The notes: generated from the letters alone by a model not told the origin. Counted from the first letter of the stretch, positions 15,724 to 25,367 are shown. The stretch is 33,096 nucleotides of DNA from an uncultured Lutibacter sp. (GCF_937891065.1 NZ_CALAEQ010000082.1:1-33096), one strand, 5' to 3'. Translations and numbers: made by a program.

Positions 15724-17295
15724 ATGAAAAGTGTGAAATTACACAGTCAATTATCAAGATTAGTCGTTAATAGTCTTGTTTTCCTTTTATTATTCTCACT
15801 TAATTTATCAGCTCAAGAAGCAGATGTAGCAAATGGAGAGAAAATCTTCAAATCTACCTGTGCGGCTTGTCATAAATTAGATAAAAAATTAGTAGGACCT
15901 GCTTTAAAAGGGATTACGGATAAAAGAGAACAAGAATGGTTAATTTCTTGGATTAAAGATAGTCCGGGAATGATTAAGTCAGGTGATAAACTAGCAATTC
16001 AGGTTTTTGAAGAAAACAATAAATTGCCAATGATAGCTAATCCTCAATTGTCTGATCAAGATATTATTGATGTATTAGAGTATACAAAGGGTGAACCAGT
16101 AGCTCAAAAAACAGCTGTTGCAGTTCAAGAAGTAGATCCGGGAGTTGCAAGAGGAAAGGAACTTTTTAAGACCAACTGTGCAGCTTGTCACAAGATGGAA
16201 GGTAAATTATTAGGTCCTGAACTTTTTAAGATTGGAGATAAGTATGAAGCTGAATGGCTTAAACTTTGGATTAAAGATAACAATGCGTTAATTGCTACAG
16301 GAGATAAACTGGCAAAAAAAGCATCTGAATATTCTGCAATTGCAATGACACCATTTCCTCAGCTTTCAGATGAAGATTTAAATGATTTATTAAAGTACTT
16401 TGAAGTTGGCGATGCAAAAGAAGTTGCTGTTACAGCTGTAACTTCAAGTAAAGATGAAGAAATTTTCAATAAACCAGGTTTTGGAGTTTTACCAACCCTT
16501 GGTGTCACAATTTTAGCATTTTTATTATTGTGGTTAATTGTAACTGCTACAACTGCTAAAAAAGTAGTTGAAGATGAAGAGTCTACGGGAAGTATGTTAA
16601 AAACATTGATTTTTAATCCTTTCTTACGTTTCTTAGCAATACTATTTTTCTTATTATTAGGAGCTTGGTTGCTGTTTGGATGGTTAATGCAAATAGATGT
16701 CAACGAAGGATATCAACCAATTCAACCAATTGCTTTTTCTCACGCTGTGCACGCTGGTGATAATAAAATAGATTGTCAATATTGTCATTCTTCAGCAAAA
16801 AACAGTAAAACTTCAGGTATACCATCTGCAAATGTTTGTATGAACTGTCATAAATCAATTACAGAATATAATGGAGAGTTATTTGGAGATTATACTAAAG
16901 AAGACTTAGATAATGAAATTCAAAAAATATATGATGCTGTGGGGTGGGATAAAGACAATCTTCAATATAAAGAAGGTGCTGTTGAAAAACCAATTGAATG
17001 GATTAGGATTCATAATTTAGCTGATTTTGCATACTATAATCACTCTCAACACGTAACTGTGGCTGGAGTTGAATGTCAAACTTGTCATGGACCTGTTGAA
17101 GAAATGCACGATATGTATCAATTTTCACCACTTACAATGGATTGGTGTATAACTTGCCATAGAGAAACAGAAGTAGATTTAACAGAAAGTGGATACTATA
17201 AAAACATTCACGATCAGTTAGCTAAACAGTATGGTGTAGAAAAAGTGACTGCAGCTCAAATGGGAGGTTTAGAATGTGGTAAATGCCACTATTAA
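15724..17295 (+). CDS. actA: alternative complex III subunit ActA, seven-haem form
   Basis: ActA carries the c-type haems of alternative complex III, the menaquinol:cytochrome c (or oxidase) oxidoreductase. With the start at 15724 it has 523 residues: a Sec signal peptide (MKSVKLHSQLSR then a hydrophobic run, cleavage near LSAQ), two mono-haem cytochrome domains (CAACH at 46 and 152), two membrane segments (about 255-280 and 300-320) and the pentahaem domain (CxxCH at 351, 372, 451, 475 and 518). The frame is open back to an ATG at 15628, but the operon promoter overlaps that point and the extra 32 residues would destroy the signal peptide, so 15724 is preferred. ActA of the original family is pentahaem; the two N-terminal domains are an addition that could reach towards the oxidase. 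Confidence 0.9.
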   Translation: MKSVKLHSQLSRLVVNSLVFLLLFSLNLSAQEADVANGEKIFKSTCAACHKLDKKLVGPALKGITDKREQEWLISWIKDSPGMIKSGDKLAIQVFEENNKLPMIANPQLSDQDIIDVLEYTKGEPVAQKTAVAVQEVDPGVARGKELFKTNCAACHKMEGKLLGPELFKIGDKYEAEWLKLWIKDNNALIATGDKLAKKASEYSAIAMTPFPQLSDEDLNDLLKYFEVGDAKEVAVTAVTSSKDEEIFNKPGFGVLPTLGVTILAFLLLWLIVTATTAKKVVEDEESTGSMLKTLIFNPFLRFLAILFFLLLGAWLLFGWLMQIDVNEGYQPIQPIAFSHAVHAGDNKIDCQYCHSSAKNSKTSGIPSANVCMNCHKSITEYNGELFGDYTKEDLDNEIQKIYDAVGWDKDNLQYKEGAVEKPIEWIRIHNLADFAYYNHSQHVTVAGVECQTCHGPVEEMHDMYQFSPLTMDWCITCHRETEVDLTESGYYKNIHDQLAKQYGVEKVTAAQMGGLECGKCHY

Positions 17296-17327
17296 TATTA
17301 ATTACGAAGTAAATAACAAGATATAAA

Positions 17328-20300
17328 ATGGCATCAAACAAAAAATACTGGAAAAGTGTTGAAGAGCTAAACGAAAATAGTTCTATTGTTGATACGTTAA
17401 GACAAAACGAGTTTGTTGAAGAAATTCCAACAGATGAATTTTTAGGGAATAAAAACAACCTAGAAACCTCATCAACATCACGTAGAGACTTTTTAAAGTA
17501 TGTAGGATTTACAACAGCAGCGGCTTCATTAGCGGCTTGTGAAGGTCCAGTAGTTAAATCAATTCCTTATGTAATTAAACCAGACGATATAATTCCTGGG
17601 GTTGCTGAATATTATGCAACAACTATGGCTGATGGTTTTGATTTTGCAAATGTATTGGTAAAAGTTAGAGAAGGACGTCCAATTAAAATTGAACCAAATA
17701 AAGAAGCTAACGGAAAAACAAATGCACGTGTGCAAGCTTCTGTATTATCATTATATGATAGTCTTCGTTTAAAATCACCTAAAACAAATGGTGCTGAAAT
17801 TTCTTGGACAGATGCAGATAGTCAAATAATTACAAAACTTAATGAAGTTAAAGAAGCTGGTTTACCAATTGCAATTTTAACAGGTACTTGTGTTAGTCCT
17901 TCTACCAAGAAATTAATAAATAAATTTAATGAGACTTTCGGTAATGTAAATCATGTAGTATATGATGCAGTTTCTGAATCATCTGCTTTAGATGCTTTTG
18001 AAGAAATGTATGGTACAAGAGCATTGCCAGATTACGATTTAGAAAAAGCGGATGTTATTGTTTCTATTGGAGCAGATTTCTTAGGAGATTGGCAAGGAGG
18101 AGGTTTCGATGCTGGTTATGCAAAAGGACGTGTTCCAAAGCAAGGGAAAATGTCTCATCATATTCAGATAGAATCAAATATGACGTTATCAGGTGCAAAT
18201 GCTGATAAACGTGTTATAGTAAAACCATCTGAACAAAATTTAGCACTTATAAAATTATACCAAGCAGTTGTAAAAGGAATTTCTACAAGAGAAGCAACTC
18301 CTTTAAATGATGCAATTCAAAAAGCTGCTGCTCAAATTCAAAAAGCAGGAAGTAAAGCTGTTATTTTAACGGGTATTCAAGATAAAAATGCACAGTTACT
18401 TGCATTAGCAATAAATAATCATATTAACAGTGAAGTTATTGATGTTGTCGCGACTAAAAATGTAAGGCACGGTAATGATGCTGATGTTACGAAGTTAATT
18501 GCGGATATGAATGCTGGTAAAATTGGAGCTGTAATTATTAACAACTCAAACCCAGTATATTCTTTACCAAATTCAACTGAATTTGTTGAAGGCTTGAAAA
18601 AAGTAAAATTGTCAGTTGCATTTTCAATGCAAGATAATGAAACAGCAAACGCTGTTCAATATGCATTAGCGACTCCTCATTATTTAGAAGCTTGGGGAGA
18701 TGTTCTTATCAAAAAAGGACACTATAGCTTAATGCAACCAACAATTAAACCATTGTTTAATACACGTCAGTTTCAAGATGAATTATTAACTTGGACTGGT
18801 AGTACAACAACTTATTATGAATTCCTAAAAGATTCTTGGAATACAGATGTATTAAATGGTACTTCTTGGAATAACGCATTACATGATGGTGTTTATATTT
18901 CAGAGATTTCTTCTGAAGTTTCTCCTTTAGAAGTTAATGTTGATGGAGCTGCTTCAGAATTGTCAAAAATAACTGGAAGCGATTTCGAATTAGCTTTATA
19001 CACTAAAGTTGGTTTGGGAGATGGTCAAATGGCGAATAACCCATGGTTACAAGAATTTCCAGATCCAATTACAAGAACTTCTTGGGATAACTACTTAACA
19101 ATGTCTAAAGCAGATGCTGAAGCACTGGGAGTAATAAATAAAAATGTTGCAAACGGAGCTTTAAATGGTAGTTTAGTAGAAATTACTTCAAATGGAGTTA
19201 CAGAAACTTTACCCGTATTAATTCAACCAGGTCAAGCAAAAGGTTCTTTAGGTTTGGCATTAGGTTATGGACGTACTCAAGGGTTGAAAGATGAAATGAA
19301 AACAGGTAAGAATGCTTACCAATTTTATAAAAACTTTAATAATTTTCAAGCTGATGTTATTTTAAAAGTAGTTGAAGGTGAGCACGAATTTGCTTGCGTA
19401 CAATTGCATAATACCTTAATGGGTAGAGGTGATATTATTAAGGAAACTACGTTAGATACATACAACGATCATTCATTAGATTCAAGAAAGACGTGGAATA
19501 AAGTTCCTGTTGTTTCTTTAGATCATAATGAAGTTGAAGCATCAACAGTTGATTTATGGGAATCTTTTGATAGAACTTTAGGGCATCATTTTAATCTTTC
19601 AATAGATTTAAATGCTTGTACAGGATGTGGAGCTTGTGTTATAGCTTGTCACGCTGAAAATAATGTTCCAGTTGTAGGGAAGGATGAAATTAGAAGATCA
19701 AGAGATATGCACTGGTTAAGAATTGACCGTTACTATTCTCACGAAGAAGATTTTGCAGGTGATGTTGAAACAAAAGAAAATGGTACAGGAGTTCTTGGAT
19801 ATAAAAACACAATGTCTGATTTAGAAGATCCATCAGAAAACCCTTCAGTTGCTTTTCAACCTGTAATGTGTCAACACTGTAATAAGGCACCTTGTGAAAC
19901 AGTTTGTCCAGTTGCTGCAACTTCTCACGGTCGCCAAGGTCAAAATCAAATGGCTTATAACAGATGTGTAGGAACACGTTACTGCGCAAATAACTGTCCT
20001 TATAAAGTACGTAGATTTAACTGGTTTGAATACCCAGAAAATGATCAGTTTGACTATAATATGAATGATGATTTAGGTAAAATGGTGTTAAATCCAGATG
20101 TTACTGTTCGTTCACGTGGAGTTATGGAAAAATGCTCAATGTGTATTCAAATGACACAAGCTACGATCTTAAAAGCTAAGAAAGAAGGCAGACCAGTTAA
20201 TACAAATGAATTTGAAACGGCTTGTTCTAATGCTTGTAGCACTGGTGCTATGATATTTGGAGATGTCAATCATAAAGAAGATACAATTACAAGCTTAACT

Positions 20301-20393
20301 GAAGATAAAAGAGCTTATCATTTATTGGAACATATTGGTATAAAACCAAACGTGGTTTATCATGTAAAAGTGAGAAATACGGAAGAAGCATAA
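17328..20393 (+). CDS. actB: alternative complex III subunit ActB (molybdopterin-like plus iron-sulfur)
   Basis: The 1021-residue protein fuses a molybdopterin oxidoreductase-like domain (about 90-740), which in this family carries no Mo cofactor, to an NrfC-like ferredoxin domain. Residues 51-71 read 'SRRDFLKYVGF...SLAAC': a Tat-type twin arginine (R52/R53) followed by a lipobox with Cys71. It is probably exported folded and lipid-anchored on the outer face of the inner membrane. Cysteine clusters start at C764 (CxxCxxCxxxC), C848 (CxxCxxxxCxxxC) and C880 (CxxxxxCxxxC), with a fourth 'CSMC...CSNAC' set, consistent with four Fe-S clusters that wire quinol electrons to ActA. It lies 32 bases after actA. 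Confidence 0.95.
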   Translation: MASNKKYWKSVEELNENSSIVDTLRQNEFVEEIPTDEFLGNKNNLETSSTSRRDFLKYVGFTTAAASLAACEGPVVKSIPYVIKPDDIIPGVAEYYATTMADGFDFANVLVKVREGRPIKIEPNKEANGKTNARVQASVLSLYDSLRLKSPKTNGAEISWTDADSQIITKLNEVKEAGLPIAILTGTCVSPSTKKLINKFNETFGNVNHVVYDAVSESSALDAFEEMYGTRALPDYDLEKADVIVSIGADFLGDWQGGGFDAGYAKGRVPKQGKMSHHIQIESNMTLSGANADKRVIVKPSEQNLALIKLYQAVVKGISTREATPLNDAIQKAAAQIQKAGSKAVILTGIQDKNAQLLALAINNHINSEVIDVVATKNVRHGNDADVTKLIADMNAGKIGAVIINNSNPVYSLPNSTEFVEGLKKVKLSVAFSMQDNETANAVQYALATPHYLEAWGDVLIKKGHYSLMQPTIKPLFNTRQFQDELLTWTGSTTTYYEFLKDSWNTDVLNGTSWNNALHDGVYISEISSEVSPLEVNVDGAASELSKITGSDFELALYTKVGLGDGQMANNPWLQEFPDPITRTSWDNYLTMSKADAEALGVINKNVANGALNGSLVEITSNGVTETLPVLIQPGQAKGSLGLALGYGRTQGLKDEMKTGKNAYQFYKNFNNFQADVILKVVEGEHEFACVQLHNTLMGRGDIIKETTLDTYNDHSLDSRKTWNKVPVVSLDHNEVEASTVDLWESFDRTLGHHFNLSIDLNACTGCGACVIACHAENNVPVVGKDEIRRSRDMHWLRIDRYYSHEEDFAGDVETKENGTGVLGYKNTMSDLEDPSENPSVAFQPVMCQHCNKAPCETVCPVAATSHGRQGQNQMAYNRCVGTRYCANNCPYKVRRFNWFEYPENDQFDYNMNDDLGKMVLNPDVTVRSRGVMEKCSMCIQMTQATILKAKKEGRPVNTNEFETACSNACSTGAMIFGDVNHKEDTITSLTEDKRAYHLLEHIGIKPNVVYHVKVRNTEEA

Positions 20394-20429
20394 AAAATAA
20401 TATTAATAGATAATAATTAAATAAGAATT

Positions 20430-21821
20430 ATGTCGTCTCATTACGAAGCACCTATAAGAAGACCTTTAATTGTTGGAGATAAAAGCTACCACGATATTAC
20501 AGTTGAAGTAGCAGCTCCTGTTGAAGGTAAAGCAAATAAATTATGGTGGACAGCATTTATAATTGCACTAGTAGCTTTCCTTTGGGGAGTTGGGTCAATT
20601 ATATACACTATTGGAACAGGAATTGGAGTTTGGGGATTGAATAAGACCGTAGGTTGGGCTTGGGATATTACCAACTTTGTATGGTGGGTAGGTATTGGTC
20701 ACGCCGGTACACTTATTTCCGCAGTACTTTTATTATTCCGTCAAAAATGGAGAATGGGTATTAACCGTTCTGCTGAAGCAATGACAATTTTTTCTGTTGT
20801 GCAAGCAGGTTTATTCCCAGTAATACATATGGGGCGTGTTTGGAATGCACATTTTGTATTACCACTTCCAAATCAATTTGGTACACTTTGGACTAACTTT
20901 AACTCTCCATTATTATGGGATGTTTTCGCGATTTCAACATATTTATCAGTTTCATTAGTTTTCTGGTGGACAGGTTTATTACCAGATTTTGCAATGTTAC
21001 GTGATAGAGCAGTTAGACCATTTCAGAAGAAAATATACAGCTTATTAAGTTTTGGTTGGAGCGGTAGAGCTAAAGACTGGCAACGTTTTGAAGAAGTTTC
21101 ATTAGTGTTAGCAGGTTTGGCAACACCATTAGTACTTTCGGTTCATACAATTGTATCATTTGATTTTGCTACATCAGTAATTCCAGGATGGCATACTACA
21201 ATTTTCCCTCCTTATTTTGTTGCAGGAGCGGTATTCTCAGGATTTGCAATGGTAAACACCTTGTTAATTATAATGAGGAAAGTGTCAAACTTGGAAGCTT
21301 ATATTACAGTACAACATATTGAATTAATGAACATTGTAATTATGATTACAGGTTCAATAGTTGGTTGTGCTTATATAACAGAATTGTTTATAGCTTGGTA
21401 TTCAGGTGTTGAATATGAACAATATGCATTTTTAAATAGAGCAACCGGACCATATTGGTGGGCTTATTTATTAATGATGAGTTGTAATGTGTTCTCTCCA
21501 CAATTTATGTGGTCTAAAAGATTAAGAACAAGTATTATGTTCTCATTCTTTATTTCAATAGTTGTAAACATTGGAATGTGGTTTGAAAGATTTGTAATTA
21601 TTGTAACATCATTACATAGAGATTATCTACCATCATCTTGGACAATGTTCTCACCAACATTTGTAGATATTGGAATTTATGTGGGAACCATTGGTTTCTT
21701 CTTTGTGTTGTTTTTATTATACGCAAGAACATTTCCAGTAATTGCACAAGCAGAGGTTAAATCTATTTTGAAGTCATCAGGTGAACAGTTTAAAAAATTA
21801 AGAGACGGAAATCATGAGTAA
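20430..21821 (+). CDS. actC: alternative complex III subunit ActC (NrfD-like quinol-binding protein)
   Basis: This integral membrane protein of 463 residues belongs to the NrfD/PsrC family, with about ten hydrophobic segments, for example 'WTAFIIALVAFLWGVGSIIYT' and 'GFFFVLFLLYART'. In alternative complex III, ActC pairs with ActB and holds the menaquinol oxidation site near the periplasmic side. The conserved 'WWVGIGHAGTLISA' and 'HTIVSFDFA' stretches carry the His and Asp residues linked to quinol binding in the family. Its end overlaps the start of actD by 8 bases, which suggests translational coupling. Confidence 0.95.
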   Translation: MSSHYEAPIRRPLIVGDKSYHDITVEVAAPVEGKANKLWWTAFIIALVAFLWGVGSIIYTIGTGIGVWGLNKTVGWAWDITNFVWWVGIGHAGTLISAVLLLFRQKWRMGINRSAEAMTIFSVVQAGLFPVIHMGRVWNAHFVLPLPNQFGTLWTNFNSPLLWDVFAISTYLSVSLVFWWTGLLPDFAMLRDRAVRPFQKKIYSLLSFGWSGRAKDWQRFEEVSLVLAGLATPLVLSVHTIVSFDFATSVIPGWHTTIFPPYFVAGAVFSGFAMVNTLLIIMRKVSNLEAYITVQHIELMNIVIMITGSIVGCAYITELFIAWYSGVEYEQYAFLNRATGPYWWAYLLMMSCNVFSPQFMWSKRLRTSIMFSFFISIVVNIGMWFERFVIIVTSLHRDYLPSSWTMFSPTFVDIGIYVGTIGFFFVLFLLYARTFPVIAQAEVKSILKSSGEQFKKLRDGNHE

Positions 21822-22335
21822 TAAAGTAATACAAGCAATGTATAATGATGATGATATCCTTATGGATGCCGTAAAAGAAGTACGCGCAGCAAATCATCAC
21901 ATTCAAGAAGTTTATACACCATTTCCTGTTCATGGTTTAGACAAAGCCATGGGATTAAAAGGTACACGAATTGCAATTACAGCTTTTATTTATGGTTGTA
22001 TAGGTTTTGTATTTTCTATTTGGATGATGAACTATATGATGATCGAACAATGGCCACAAGATATTGGTGGTAAGCCAAGTTTTTCATTCATACAAAATAT
22101 GCCAGCATTTGTGCCTATAATGTTTGAAATGACAGTGTTTTTTGCAGCACATTTAATGGTAATAACATTTTATATGCGTAGTAAATTATGGCCATTTAAA
22201 GAAGCTGAAAACCCAGACCCAAGAACAACGGATGATATGTTTGTTATGGAAGTTTCTGTGGAAGGAAATGAAGCTGAATTAGTTTCGTTTTTAGAAAAAA
22301 CAGGAACAGTTGAAATTAAAGTAACTGAAAAGTAG
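21814..22335 (+). CDS. actD: alternative complex III subunit ActD (DUF3341)
   Basis: ActD has 173 residues and two membrane helices (about 50-72 and 103-125) joined by a short outside loop with 'GGKPSFS'. N- and C-terminal parts are cytoplasmic. The N-terminal 'YNDDDILMDAVKEV' and 'VYTPFPVHGLDKAMG' are typical of the DUF3341 family. It has no cofactor motif and is a structural subunit of the membrane part. The start ATG lies inside actC (8-base overlap), and actE follows 5 bases after its stop. Confidence 0.93.
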   Translation: MSNKVIQAMYNDDDILMDAVKEVRAANHHIQEVYTPFPVHGLDKAMGLKGTRIAITAFIYGCIGFVFSIWMMNYMMIEQWPQDIGGKPSFSFIQNMPAFVPIMFEMTVFFAAHLMVITFYMRSKLWPFKEAENPDPRTTDDMFVMEVSVEGNEAELVSFLEKTGTVEIKVTEK

Positions 22336-22340
22336 TTAAA

Positions 22341-22895
22341 ATGAAAAACATTTTAAAAATAACAATAGCATTGGCTTTTACATTTATAGTGTCATCATGT
22401 TGGAGTGATAAAACAAAGCCAAATTACCAGTATATGCCCGATATGTATAAGTCTGTTGGGTATGAAACGTATTCTGAAAATCCAAATCATGCAAATGGTA
22501 TGACCACACAACTTCCTGTTGAAGGAACTATTGCACGTGGACAAGTACCTTATGATTTTGATAATACAAATGAAGGGTATGAAGCGGCAAAAATAGATTC
22601 TAAAAATCCATTAGAATTGAATGAAGCTAATTTAGCGAATGGAGAAAAGATGTACACTATTTATTGTAATACTTGTCATGGAAAAACAGGTGTTGGAGAT
22701 GGAGAATTGGTTAAAAGAGATAAATTTTTAGGAGTTCCTAATTATAAAGACAGAGAAATAACTGAGGGTAGTATTTACCACGTTATTATGTATGGAAGAA
22801 ATATGATGGGATCACACGCTTCTCAGTTAACAGCTAAAGAGCGTTGGCAAACAACAATGTATGTTCAGCAATTAAGAACTGAACTATTAAAATAA
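22341..22895 (+). CDS. actE: alternative complex III subunit ActE, mono-haem lipoprotein cytochrome c
   Basis: The 184-residue precursor has a lipoprotein signal peptide with lipobox VSSC (Cys20), so it is anchored at the outer face of the inner membrane. A single haem site, CNTCH (about residues 109-113), is followed by the 'MYGRNMMGSHASQL' segment that would supply the methionine ligand. ActE carries one c-type haem near ActA and passes electrons towards the terminal oxidase. With the seven sites of ActA, the operon encodes eight c-haem sites. It lies 28 bases before actF. Confidence 0.94.
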   Translation: MKNILKITIALAFTFIVSSCWSDKTKPNYQYMPDMYKSVGYETYSENPNHANGMTTQLPVEGTIARGQVPYDFDNTNEGYEAAKIDSKNPLELNEANLANGEKMYTIYCNTCHGKTGVGDGELVKRDKFLGVPNYKDREITEGSIYHVIMYGRNMMGSHASQLTAKERWQTTMYVQQLRTELLK

Positions 22896-22923
22896 CACTT
22901 TTACTAAGATAGAATTTAAGAAT

Positions 22924-24261
22924 ATGTATACCTTTTCAAGTAAATTAAAAATAGTTGCATTTGCTCTAATGATTATTGGGTTTTTGGGAGTTGGATATGG
23001 CTTTTTATCTACACCAAGTTCAGTAGAAGATGTTAAACTAATGATGCAAGATAGTCATGATACTCATGGTGAAGTAGCTACAACTCATCAAGTAGAAGCA
23101 GAAGTTGCGGGTCATGATACTTTAGCTAGTGTTGAAACTGAAACACATTCAGATGATGCACATGCAGAACACGTATTACATTTATTGCAAAACAAACCTT
23201 GGTCAGCATTATATGTTGCTTTGTTTTTCTTTTTTATGATTTCATTGGGCACATTAGCTTTTTATGCTATTCAACATGCTTCACAAGCTGGTTGGTCTGT
23301 TGTATTATATAGAGTTATGGAAGGAATAGCAGCTTATTTGCCTGTTGGTGCAATTTTATTATTTGTATTCTTTGTACTTTCATCATTACATATGAATCAT
23401 TTATTTGTATGGATGGATCCTGAAGTAGTAGCACATGATGAGCTAATTCAAAATAAAGTAGGTTATTTAAATGTACCATTCTTTTTAATTAGAGCTGCAA
23501 TTTATATGGCAGGATGGATTTGGTACCAACAACATTCAAGAAAATTAACATTAGCTCAAGATAGCGCTACAGATATAAGTAATTACACAAAATTATTCAA
23601 ACGTTCAGCAGCATTTTTAGTATTCTTTTTAGTAACAGAATCTATGATGTCTTGGGATTGGATTATGTCTTTAGATCCACATTGGTATAGCACATTATTT
23701 GGATGGTATGTATTTGCAAGTATGATTGTTTCAGCAATTACAACAATTGCATTGGTTTCAATATATTTAAAAGGAAAAGGATATTTAGAATTTGTAAACA
23801 ATAGTCATTTACATGATTTAGCAAAATTTATGTTTGGTTTTAGTATTTTCTGGACCTACTTATGGTTTTCTCAGTTTATGTTAATCTGGTATGCAGATAT
23901 TCCTGAAGAAGTGACATACTTTGTAACAAGATTTAATGATTATAGATTGCCGTTTTTAGGAATGGTAGTTTTAAACTTTGTATTCCCATTATTGGTGTTA
24001 ATGAACAGTGATTATAAACGTGTAAACTGGTTTATAGTTTGTACCGGTATTGTAATTTTAATTGGTCATTATATAGATATTTATGTAATGATAATGCCAG
24101 CAACAGTTGGAGAACAATGGTTTTTTGGTATTTCTGAAATAAGTTCAGCTTTATTAATTTTAGGAGTATTTATATATGTGGTTTTTAATGCATTAACAAA
24201 AGCTCCATTATTAGCAAAAGGGAATCCATTTATAAAAGAAAGTGAACATTTTCACTATTAA
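22924..24261 (+). CDS. actF: alternative complex III subunit ActF (NrfD-like)
   Basis: ActF is the second NrfD-like integral membrane subunit, 445 residues with about ten hydrophobic segments. It is related to ActC but is thought not to bind quinol and may serve in proton translocation. After the first helix there is a His- and acid-rich loop (about 37-85, with many H and D/E residues such as 'HDTHGE', 'HSDDAHAEH') on the presumed periplasmic side. Conserved-looking segments include 'LHMNHLFVWMDPEV' and 'WDWIMSLDPHWYSTLFGWYVFAS'. It is the last gene of the operon and is followed by a terminator. Confidence 0.94.
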   Translation: MYTFSSKLKIVAFALMIIGFLGVGYGFLSTPSSVEDVKLMMQDSHDTHGEVATTHQVEAEVAGHDTLASVETETHSDDAHAEHVLHLLQNKPWSALYVALFFFFMISLGTLAFYAIQHASQAGWSVVLYRVMEGIAAYLPVGAILLFVFFVLSSLHMNHLFVWMDPEVVAHDELIQNKVGYLNVPFFLIRAAIYMAGWIWYQQHSRKLTLAQDSATDISNYTKLFKRSAAFLVFFLVTESMMSWDWIMSLDPHWYSTLFGWYVFASMIVSAITTIALVSIYLKGKGYLEFVNNSHLHDLAKFMFGFSIFWTYLWFSQFMLIWYADIPEEVTYFVTRFNDYRLPFLGMVVLNFVFPLLVLMNSDYKRVNWFIVCTGIVILIGHYIDIYVMIMPATVGEQWFFGISEISSALLILGVFIYVVFNALTKAPLLAKGNPFIKESEHFHY

Positions 24262-24287
24262 AGCATAAAAAATTAGATAGAAAACAG

Positions 24288-24318
24288 TCCTGAATACATT
24301 TTATTCAGGATTTTTTTT
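24288..24318 (+). terminator. terminator after actF
   Basis: TCCTGAATA (24288-24296) and TATTCAGGA (24302-24310) form nine perfect pairs with a 5-base loop, followed by eight T's. It separates the act operon from the cox genes, whose own -7 element starts at its last T. Confidence 0.9.
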
Positions 24319-24325
24319 ATATTTG
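24318..24325 (+). promoter_or_regulatory. predicted -7 promoter element of coxB-coxA
   Basis: TATATTTG matches TAnnTTTG, with predicted start near 24331 and a leader of about 26 bases. The place of the -33 element is taken by the actF terminator stem, so no -33 is recognisable. Confidence 0.55.
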
Positions 24326-24330
24326 GCAAC

Positions 24331-24350
24331 ACTATACTAACTACTAACAA
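24331..24350 (+). repeat. leader element shared with coxA (copy 1)
   Basis: ACTATACTAACTACTAACAA lies at the predicted 5' end of the cox transcript, just before the coxB ATG. A copy differing by a 4-base AACT gap lies before coxA. Confidence 0.5.
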
Positions 24351-24356
24351 AAAAAT

Positions 24357-25367
24357 ATGACAGCATTACTTTATGTTTTATTGGCAATTGTGCTTGCCGT
24401 TGCTATTTGGCAAATAACAAGTATACTCAATTTAAAGGGCGTAATCGCCACTGAAAAAGATAATAATACCCAAGGAGTCTTATTTGCGGCCTTTGGAATT
24501 TTCTTCTATGGTTTAATGATATTTTCGTTTTGGAAATATTCGGTAATTTTATTACCAGATGCAGCTTCAATAGAAGGCGAAAGTTATGACACACTATATT
24601 TAGTAACTATGTTACTAATTTTAGTTGTTCAAGCAATTACCCAATTTTTACTATTCTATTTTGCTTTTAAATATAGAGGTATTAAAGGAAGAAAAGCTGT
24701 ATTTTATGCTGATAGTCATAAATTGGAAATGATTTGGACAATTATTCCAGCAATAACTTTGTCGGGATTAGTATTATATGGACTTTTTGTTTGGAATGAC
24801 GTTATGGATACTTCAGATGCTGAAAACCCTTTAATTGTTGAAGTTTATGCTAAACAATTTCAATGGGAAGCTCGATACGCTGGAGAAGATAATGAATTAG
24901 GTTTAGCCAACGTACGTAATATTAAAGGGATTAATACTATGGGGGTTGATATGACAGATAAAAATGCATTGGATGATGTGCCTGTTCGTGAATTGCGTTT
25001 GCCTAAAGGACGTAAAGTTATTTTTAAGTTTCGTTCACAAGATGTATTACACTCCGCTTATATGCCACACTTTAGAGCTCAAATGAACTGTGTTCCTGGT
25101 ATGGTTACTCAATTTGCATTCACTCCAAGTATGACTACTGAAGAAATGAGGTTGAATGATAAAACCATTGCTAAAGTGGATGGAATTAACAAAATTAGAG
25201 CCGAAAAAGGAGAAGCCCCTTACATATTTGACTACCTTTTATTATGTAATAAAATTTGTGGTGCTTCGCATTACAATATGCAAATGAAAATTGTTGTTCA
25301 GGAAGAAGCCGATTTTAATGCTTGGTTGAAAGATCAAAAAACAATGGTTCAAGTTGTTGTTCAATAA
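24357..25367 (+). CDS. coxB: cytochrome c oxidase subunit II
   Basis: The 336-residue protein holds the CuA centre that accepts electrons for the terminal oxidase. The CuA ligands are visible as C297, C301, H305 and M308 in 'CNKICGASHYNM', with a further His in 'VLHSAYMPH' and the aromatic 'KQFQWEARY' strand. Four hydrophobic N-terminal segments are present (about 2-20, 40-60, 78-103 and 123-145); classical subunit II has two, so an extra pair precedes them. No cytochrome c domain is fused at the C-terminus, so electrons must come from the Act haems. It lies 31 bases before coxA and is transcribed with it. Confidence 0.95.
   Translation: MTALLYVLLAIVLAVAIWQITSILNLKGVIATEKDNNTQGVLFAAFGIFFYGLMIFSFWKYSVILLPDAASIEGESYDTLYLVTMLLILVVQAITQFLLFYFAFKYRGIKGRKAVFYADSHKLEMIWTIIPAITLSGLVLYGLFVWNDVMDTSDAENPLIVEVYAKQFQWEARYAGEDNELGLANVRNIKGINTMGVDMTDKNALDDVPVRELRLPKGRKVIFKFRSQDVLHSAYMPHFRAQMNCVPGMVTQFAFTPSMTTEEMRLNDKTIAKVDGINKIRAEKGEAPYIFDYLLLCNKICGASHYNMQMKIVVQEEADFNAWLKDQKTMVQVVVQ

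Noticed and set aside
16359-16703. Open frame of 114 codons antisense to actA
   Set aside because: It is a shadow of the actA membrane region with low-complexity translation and no promoter.
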